Below, piece after piece: positions 58,409-64,000 of a DNA stretch of 64,000 nt. Below the pieces are notes generated by a model. The model was not told the origin of the DNA. It worked only from the letters and a program-made list of their open reading frames with translations, and did not search any database. Position numbers and translations under genes: made by a program. The DNA lies in the NCBI GenBank assembly GCA_029257385.1, contig JARIBS010000033.1:1-64000 (forward strand). Direction: 5' to 3'. The DNA comes from Thiorhodococcus sp. GTDB taxonomy: Bacteria; Pseudomonadota; Gammaproteobacteria; Chromatiales; Chromatiaceae. The first letter of the stretch is position 1. Each line of letters opens with the position of its first letter.

Positions 58409-61306
58409 ATGCAGGATCCAGTAAGCTACTCCGACAGCACTGTAGGCCGCGTCGAGGTCAAGGAGACGACCTGCTATATGTGCGCCTGCCGCTGCGGCAT
58501 CCGGGTTCATCTGCGCGATGGCGAAATCCGCTACATCGACGGCAACCCCGATCATCCGCTCAACAAGGGTGTCATCTGCGCCAAGGGCAGCTCGGGCATC
58601 ATGAAGCAGTATTCGCCGGGGCGAATTACCCAGCCGTTGCGGCGCAAAGCGGGCGCCGAGCGTGGTGAGAGCGCATTCGAGGCGATCTCCTGGGACGAGG
58701 CGTTTCAGATGCTCGAAGAGCGCCTCGCCAAGTTGCGCGCGGAAGACCCCAAGAAATTCGCGCTCTTCACCGGCCGCGATCAGATGCAGGCCCTGACCGG
58801 CATGTTCGCAAAGCAGTTCGGCACGCCCAACTACGCAGCCCATGGCGGCTTCTGCTCGGTCAATATGGCTGCCGGGCTGATCTACACTATCGGCGGTTCT
58901 TTCTGGGAGTTCGGCGGGCCGGATCTTGAGCGGGCCAAGCTCTTCGTCATGATCGGCACTGCGGAGGATCATCACTCCAACCCGCTCAAGATCGCCATCT
59001 CGGAGTTCAAACGTCGTGGCGGGCGCTTTATCTCGATCAACCCCATCCGCACCGGCTATTCGGCGATCGCCGACGAGTGGGTTCCGATCAAGCCCGGCAC
59101 CGATGGCGCGCTGATCCTGTCGATCAACCACGAGCTGGTCAAACTGGGTCTGTTCGACCGCGAATTCCTCGTGCAGTACACCAATGCCGCCGAGCTGGTG
59201 GTGGACGACCCGAGCCGAGACGATCATGGTCTGTTCTACCGCGCCGAGATGCATATCGAAGAGGGCTGTTTCGATCCCCAGAACCGGCTCTGGTGGGACC
59301 GCGATATCGACGGCCCAATCAGCACCCACACACCGGGCGCCGATCCGCGCCTGATGGGCAGCTACACCCTTGAGGACGGCACGCCGGTCAAGCCGTCCTT
59401 CCAACTGCTCAAAGAGCGTCTGGAGCAATACACCCCGGAATGGGCCGCGCCCATCACCGGCATTGCCGCCGAGACCATCCGCCGATTAGCCCACGAGATG
59501 GGCGTGATGGCACGCGATCAGAAGATCGAGTTGCCGATCAAATGGACCGACTGCTGGGACAACGAACACGAGTCCGTGACCGGCAACCCGGTCGCCTTCC
59601 ACGCCATGCGCGGAATGGCCGCGCACTCCAACGGTTTTCAGTCGATCCGTGCGCTAGGCGTTCTCATGACCCTGCTCGGGACCATCGACCGGCCCGGCGG
59701 GTTCCGCCACAAAGCACCCTATCCGCGCCCGATTCCGCCCTGTCCCAAGCCGCCGCATGGCCCGGAGGCCGTGCAGCCCAATACCCCGCTCGACGGACTG
59801 CCGCTCGGTTGGCCGGCCAAGCCGGAGGATCTCTTCGTCGACGCCGACGGCGAGGCGGTGCGCATCGATAAGGCGTTCTCCTGGGAGTATCCGCTCTCGG
59901 TCCACGGCCTGATGCACAATGTCATCACCAACGCCTGGCGCGGCGATCCCTACCCGATCGACACGTTGATGCTGTTCATGGCCAACATGGCCTGGAACTC
60001 GACCATGAACACCGGCGAAGTGCGCAAGATGCTGGTCGACAAGCAGTCCGACGGTGAGTACAAGATCCCCTTCCTGGTGGTCTGCGATACCTTCGCCTCG
60101 GAGACCGTCGCCTTCGCCGATCTGGTGCTGCCAGACACCAGCTATCTGGAGCGCCATGATGCGCTCTCGATGCTCGACCGCCCGATCTCCGAGTTCGACG
60201 GCCCGGTCGATGGGGTGCGTCTCCCGATCCTGCAGCCGAAAGGCGAATGCAAGCCCTTCCAGGATGTTTTGATCGAGTTGGGTTCGCGTCTGAAGCTGCC
60301 CGCCTTCACCAAGGAGGACGGCAGTCGCAAGTTCCGCGACTACCCGGACTTTATCGTCAACTACGAGACCTCGCCCGGCTCCGGAATCGGCTTCCTGGCC
60401 GGCTGGCGCGGCAAGCGCGGCGATCAGTTCCTCAAGGGCGAACCCAATCCGCGTCAGTGGGAGATGTACGCGCAGAACGGTTGCGTGTTCCATCACGAGC
60501 TGCCGCGCAGCTACCAGTACATGCGCAACTGGAACAAGGGCTATCTGCATTGGGCGCGCGCCCACGGCATGATCCGCTATGCTGAGCCGATCACTCTGCA
60601 TCTCTACTCCGAAGTGCTGCAGAAGTTCAGGCTCGCGGCTCAGGGCAAGGGGCCGGGGCGTCAACCGCCCGAGCGTCTGCGCAAGCGCGTCGAGACCCAT
60701 TTCGACCCCTTGCCCTTCTACTCCGACCCGCTGGAAGCTCAGATGATCGATACCCGGCGCTATCCGCTCAACGCCCTGACACAGCGCCCCATGGCGATGT
60801 ATCACAGTTGGGATAGCCAAAATGCCTGGCTGCGTCAGATCCACAGTCACAATCATCTGTTCCTGAGTCCGAGCGTGGGGCTGGCCAATGGCTTCGAGGA
60901 CGGCGACTGGGTTTGGGTCGAGTCTCCGCACGGCAGGGTGCGCTGCATGTGCCGGTTCTCCGAGGCGGTGGAACCGGGCACGGTTTGGACCTGGAACGCC
61001 ATCGGCAAGGCCGCAGGTGCTTGGGGGCTAGGGGCGAATGCCGATGAGTCACGCAAGGGCTTCCTGCTCAATCACCTCATCACCGAAGAACTGCCAGCGC
61101 ATGATGCCGGCGAGCATCTTTCCAATTCCGATCCCGTCACCGGCCAAGCCGCCTGGTTCGACTTGCGTGTGCGGGTCTACAAGGCTGATGAGAAGGAGCC
61201 GAAGATGACCTCGCCCCAGTTCAAACCCATGCCCCGTCTGCCGGGACAGGAGAAGCAGCGCGGCAAGTGGCAGTCCTATGTGGCTGGCGTATTCGGCAAG
61301 AAATAA
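58409..61306 (+). CDS. soeA: Sulfite dehydrogenase catalytic subunit SoeA (molybdopterin, DMSO-reductase family)
   Basis: A 965-residue molybdoenzyme. The N-terminal [4Fe-4S] motif is CYMCACRC...GVICAKG (C22, C25, C29, C57). There is no twin-arginine signal, so it acts in the cytoplasm. This, the length, and the following iron-sulfur and NrfD/DmsC-type membrane subunits fit the SoeABC sulfite-oxidising complex described in Allochromatium vinosum, which oxidises sulfite to sulfate. The ATG at 58409 has AAAGG 8 bases upstream; a GTG at 58400 is less likely. A polysulfide or other sulfur-oxyanion reductase cannot be fully excluded from sequence alone. Confidence 0.88.
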   Translation: MQDPVSYSDSTVGRVEVKETTCYMCACRCGIRVHLRDGEIRYIDGNPDHPLNKGVICAKGSSGIMKQYSPGRITQPLRRKAGAERGESAFEAISWDEAFQMLEERLAKLRAEDPKKFALFTGRDQMQALTGMFAKQFGTPNYAAHGGFCSVNMAAGLIYTIGGSFWEFGGPDLERAKLFVMIGTAEDHHSNPLKIAISEFKRRGGRFISINPIRTGYSAIADEWVPIKPGTDGALILSINHELVKLGLFDREFLVQYTNAAELVVDDPSRDDHGLFYRAEMHIEEGCFDPQNRLWWDRDIDGPISTHTPGADPRLMGSYTLEDGTPVKPSFQLLKERLEQYTPEWAAPITGIAAETIRRLAHEMGVMARDQKIELPIKWTDCWDNEHESVTGNPVAFHAMRGMAAHSNGFQSIRALGVLMTLLGTIDRPGGFRHKAPYPRPIPPCPKPPHGPEAVQPNTPLDGLPLGWPAKPEDLFVDADGEAVRIDKAFSWEYPLSVHGLMHNVITNAWRGDPYPIDTLMLFMANMAWNSTMNTGEVRKMLVDKQSDGEYKIPFLVVCDTFASETVAFADLVLPDTSYLERHDALSMLDRPISEFDGPVDGVRLPILQPKGECKPFQDVLIELGSRLKLPAFTKEDGSRKFRDYPDFIVNYETSPGSGIGFLAGWRGKRGDQFLKGEPNPRQWEMYAQNGCVFHHELPRSYQYMRNWNKGYLHWARAHGMIRYAEPITLHLYSEVLQKFRLAAQGKGPGRQPPERLRKRVETHFDPLPFYSDPLEAQMIDTRRYPLNALTQRPMAMYHSWDSQNAWLRQIHSHNHLFLSPSVGLANGFEDGDWVWVESPHGRVRCMCRFSEAVEPGTVWTWNAIGKAAGAWGLGANADESRKGFLLNHLITEELPAHDAGEHLSNSDPVTGQAAWFDLRVRVYKADEKEPKMTSPQFKPMPRLPGQEKQRGKWQSYVAGVFGKK

Positions 61307-61397
61307 ACACGGCGCTGTCAATTGTCAGACAGCATCGTACTTGCCTGACTGACGTTGACCAGTCTTCTCTGTCCACCGACCAGCGATCACTTTCGAT

Positions 61398-62120
61398 ATG
61401 ACTCAACTCGCACTCGTCATCGATCTCAATGTCTGCGTCGGCTGTCATGCCTGCGTGACTTCCTGCAAGGAGTGGAACACCTCTGGATGGGCCGGTCCGC
61501 TGGTCGATCAAAATCCCTATGACGGCTCGCCGACCGGCACGTTTTTCAACCGAGTGCAGACGTTTGAGGTCGGCACGTTTCCCAACACCGAGACGGTGCA
61601 CTTTCCCAAGAGCTGTCTGCATTGCGAAGAGCCGCCGTGCGTTCCGGTCTGCCCGACCGGCGCCTCCTACAAGCGACCGGACAACGGCGTGGTACTGGTC
61701 GACTATGACAAGTGCATCGGCTGCAAATACTGCTCCTGGGCCTGCCCCTACGGCGCGCGCGAGGTCGACGAGCAGCAGAAGGTGATGAAGAAATGCACGC
61801 TCTGCATTGACCGCATCAGCGATGCCAAGCTCTCCGAGCGTGACCGCCAGCCGGCCTGTGTGATGGCCTGTCCGACCAGCGCGCGGCTCTTCGGTGACGT
61901 CCACGATCCCGACTCCGAGGTCTCCGTGGCCATTCGCGAGCGCGGCGGTTATCAGCTCATGCCTGAGTGGGGCACTAAACCCGCCAATCACTATCTGCCG
62001 CGCCAGAAGACCCGCATGCACATCGACCCCGACGAACTCACCCGCGTCGACAACCCGCTGCGCAAGGAAGACCTCACCACCTACACCGGCGAGGAAACCC
62101 TCGACGACGTGGCTTGGTAA
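61398..62120 (+). CDS. soeB: Sulfite dehydrogenase iron-sulfur subunit SoeB
   Basis: A 240-residue ferredoxin-like subunit with four cysteine sets: CVGCHACVTSCKEWN, CLHCEEPPCVPVCPTGA, CIGCKYCSWACPYGA and CTLCIDR with PACVMACPTSA. It carries electrons from SoeA to the membrane subunit. No signal peptide. Separated from soeA by 91 bases and from soeC by 57. Confidence 0.92.
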   Translation: MTQLALVIDLNVCVGCHACVTSCKEWNTSGWAGPLVDQNPYDGSPTGTFFNRVQTFEVGTFPNTETVHFPKSCLHCEEPPCVPVCPTGASYKRPDNGVVLVDYDKCIGCKYCSWACPYGAREVDEQQKVMKKCTLCIDRISDAKLSERDRQPACVMACPTSARLFGDVHDPDSEVSVAIRERGGYQLMPEWGTKPANHYLPRQKTRMHIDPDELTRVDNPLRKEDLTTYTGEETLDDVAW

Positions 62121-62177
62121 ACTCAAAGTGACCACTGATTCACACGACTCGCAACCAGCCGCTCAGGACCGAACGCC

Positions 62178-63155
62178 ATGCATCCAGCCTTCTCAGTCAT
62201 CTTTCTGACCACGCTGATCGGTGCCGGACAGGGTCTCTATCTGGCGATGGTCACTGGACAGCTCTATGCCGTCGCGCGGTTGCTTCCGCCGCAGAAGGAT
62301 CAGTTCTATGCCATCGGCAGCATGGTTGCCCTGGTGCTGTTGATCGCCGGGCTGGTGGCGTCGTTTTTCCATCTCGGGCGGCCCGAGCGGGCCTGGCGCG
62401 CAGCGGCGAAATGGCGCACCTCTTGGCTCTCGCGCGAGGTCATCGTGCTGCCGATCGTCATGGCCCTGGTCTTTGCGTATGGCGCCGCGCATTGGATGGG
62501 ATGGACACAGCCGCTCTTTCAGCTCGGTGAATCATTGCAGGTCGATTTGACGCTGTTGCTCGGCATCCTGGGAACGCTGGCGAGCTTTGCGCTCTTCGTC
62601 TGTACCGCGATGATCTATGCCGATGTGAAATTCTTACAAGAGTGGCACACGCCGCTGACGGTGAGCAACTTCATCTTCCTTGGCGCGGCCTCGGGCTTCA
62701 TGCTGGCTACCGCTTATTCGGCCTATATCAGCAATCCGCTCGCAGCCTTCTATGGCGCTTGGGCAGTCATTCTGACCCTGGCTGGATTGGTCTCACGCCT
62801 GGCGCATTTGCGACACAACGCGCGTCTCAAGCATAAGAGCACGGTCCAGACGGCGATCGGTGTACGCCATAGCAAATTGTTGCAAAAGTCACAGGGCGCC
62901 ATGGGCGGTAGCTTCAACACCCGCGAGTTCTTTCACGGACAGAGTCAGAAAACGGCTGATCGCGTTCGCTACGCCTTTCTCATCCTCGCCTTCCCGGTGC
63001 CGATCCTGCTCATCGGCGCGGCCTATGTCACCGTTTCATCAACTCTCCCGGTCGCGGCATTCCTAGTCCAGTTTGTCGGGTTGATGGCCGAGCGCTGGTC
63101 GTTCTTCGCCGAAGCCCGGCATCCGCAGAACCTGTATTATCAGTCGGTGGCATGA
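62178..63155 (+). CDS. soeC: Sulfite dehydrogenase membrane subunit SoeC (DmsC-type)
   Basis: A 325-residue integral membrane protein with about eight helices, in the DmsC/NrfD class of quinone-reacting anchor subunits. Marks are HPAFSVIFLTTLIGAGQGLYLA at the start, ASFFHLGRPERAWRAAAKWRTSWLSREVI, and AERWSFFAEARHPQNLYYQSVA at the end. It should hand sulfite-derived electrons to the quinone pool. Confidence 0.9.
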   Translation: MHPAFSVIFLTTLIGAGQGLYLAMVTGQLYAVARLLPPQKDQFYAIGSMVALVLLIAGLVASFFHLGRPERAWRAAAKWRTSWLSREVIVLPIVMALVFAYGAAHWMGWTQPLFQLGESLQVDLTLLLGILGTLASFALFVCTAMIYADVKFLQEWHTPLTVSNFIFLGAASGFMLATAYSAYISNPLAAFYGAWAVILTLAGLVSRLAHLRHNARLKHKSTVQTAIGVRHSKLLQKSQGAMGGSFNTREFFHGQSQKTADRVRYAFLILAFPVPILLIGAAYVTVSSTLPVAAFLVQFVGLMAERWSFFAEARHPQNLYYQSVA

Positions 63156-63173
63156 TCAACTGCTGAGGGAGAC

Positions 63174-64000
63174 ATGCAATCACTGATGCGCCGCATCGAC
63201 GGACTCTGGCTCGGCGCCTTACTGCTCTGGCTACTGCCCTTCGCGGCACTGCTGATACTGGGGCTGGTCTGGCTGCGCCAGGAAGGTCTCGTCCTCGTCT
63301 GGCTGGGGTCGATTCTACTGTTTAGCGCGGTTGGCTTCGGTCTGCAGGTGTGGCTGAAAAATCGACAACAGATCAAGCTCGATGCGGCACGCACCGAGGC
63401 CGACCCCAGCTGGTCGCCTGCCGCCGACGGCGCTTGGGCCATCATTGAGGATTTCGCCAACAGCGTCGAACCCGACGACTGGCCGTTGGAGGAGGGGGTG
63501 CGTCTTGGAGAGCTGGCGCGCCTGTCGCTGGAGAAAGTCGCGCGTCACTTTCACCCCGAAGTCGAGCAGCCGTTGCTGGAGCTGCGTGTACCGCACGCCC
63601 TGATGGTGATCGAGCGGGCCAGCCGGGATCTGCGTGAAACCATCACCGAGCAGATCCCCTTCAGCCACCGCCTGACAGTCGGCTCGCTGGCGCGAGCTTA
63701 TCGCTGGAAGCCCTTCGCCGAGCGTGTTCTGGGTCTGTATCGGGCCGGGCGCTGGGTGGTCAGTCCGCCGAATGCGCTCTTGAACGAGGCATGGGCACAT
63801 CTGCGCAAGCGTGGCTTTGCCATGGCGCAACGCGATGTCTACCGCTGGCTCTTGCAGGAATATGTCCGCAAGGTCGGTGTCTACGCTATCGATCTCTACA
63901 GCGGGCGGCTGTTGTTGAGCGAAGACAGCCCCGTCAAGCGTCTGACGCAGACTTCGCGCGCCGATCTGGAAGCCGCCACGCTCGCCGCAACCGAAGAAGG
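63174..64000 (+). CDS. Membrane-anchored protein, probably GTPase family (3' end beyond window)
   Basis: From the ATG at 63174, 275 codons are open to the window edge. Two adjacent membrane helices (about 12-32 and 38-60) are followed by a soluble region that includes FANSVEPDDWPLEEGVRL and VYRWLLQEYVRKVGVYAIDLYSGRLLL. This layout resembles membrane-anchored GTPases of the YcjX/DUF697 or dynamin-like type, in which the G domain would follow, but no Walker A is yet visible. GGGAG lies 2 bases before the ATG. It is 18 bases after soeC, on the same strand. Confidence 0.6.
   Translation, partial: MQSLMRRIDGLWLGALLLWLLPFAALLILGLVWLRQEGLVLVWLGSILLFSAVGFGLQVWLKNRQQIKLDAARTEADPSWSPAADGAWAIIEDFANSVEPDDWPLEEGVRLGELARLSLEKVARHFHPEVEQPLLELRVPHALMVIERASRDLRETITEQIPFSHRLTVGSLARAYRWKPFAERVLGLYRAGRWVVSPPNALLNEAWAHLRKRGFAMAQRDVYRWLLQEYVRKVGVYAIDLYSGRLLLSEDSPVKRLTQTSRADLEAATLAATEE

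Overview
This 64 kb window is GC-rich, densely coded chromosomal DNA from a gammaproteobacterium. The best match in gene content is a purple sulfur bacterium of the Chromatiaceae or a close relative. This is inferred from a cytoplasmic SoeABC-type sulfite dehydrogenase, a selenium-dependent respiratory formate dehydrogenase, cytochrome bd oxidase, and E. coli-like synteny (rhlB / trxA-rho; mnmG-rsmG; atpIBEFHAGDC-glmU-glmS; yfhM-pbpC). No photosynthesis genes lie in the window, so the lifestyle is inferred rather than shown.

Layout. 1-4875 (minus): fdnG-fdnH-fdnI followed by the start of fdhE. FdnG is read through an in-frame UGA with a bacterial SECIS hairpin. 5160-6197 (plus): selD, which also carries an in-frame UGA (Sec14) and so is itself a selenoprotein. 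6386-9104: a bacterial archaeo-eukaryotic release-factor-like protein (BaeRF family) and the Mg2+ channel MgtE. 9210-13808 (minus): a HAD phosphatase fused to a HerA/FtsK-like ATPase, an exported tandem thioredoxin-fold protein, and the DEAD-box helicase RhlB. 14033-15806: trxA and rho. 15812-23409 (minus): PBP1C and a large alpha-2-macroglobulin. 23702-28458: a small membrane protein, then a minus-strand MoxR-DUF58-transglutaminase operon.

28581-43665 (plus) is a housekeeping block: mnmG, rsmG, parA, parB, the complete F1Fo ATP synthase operon behind a strong sigma70-type promoter, then glmU and glmS. In many gammaproteobacteria this block lies near oriC, but no origin is visible here. 43690-45568 is the one clear accessory region. 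It has remnants of three different IS families (IS1595, ISAs1, IS481) inside an IS481-like inverted-repeat pair. Next to it is an AT-rich segment with short GGCACTACC repeats, a membrane protein gene of unknown function and a tiny ORF.

45616-53461 holds a lipocalin-DUF1295-DUF2878 operon (minus), an OmpA-like lipoprotein (plus), cydAB with the small subunit cydX (minus), a NifX-like protein, a small conserved protein and a Crp/Fnr regulator. 53614-57639 (plus): ABC-F protein Uup, a P-loop protein and homoserine O-succinyltransferase MetA. 57969-64000 (plus): an 88-residue orphan with its own terminator, then soeABC and the start of a membrane-anchored protein cut by the window edge.

Functionally, the window combines formate oxidation, cytoplasmic sulfite oxidation, high-affinity oxygen respiration and ATP synthesis with cell-envelope maintenance. 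The selenium genes at the left end make a self-dependent pair: the SelD enzyme needed to make selenocysteine contains selenocysteine. No convincing tRNA, rRNA or CRISPR array was seen.
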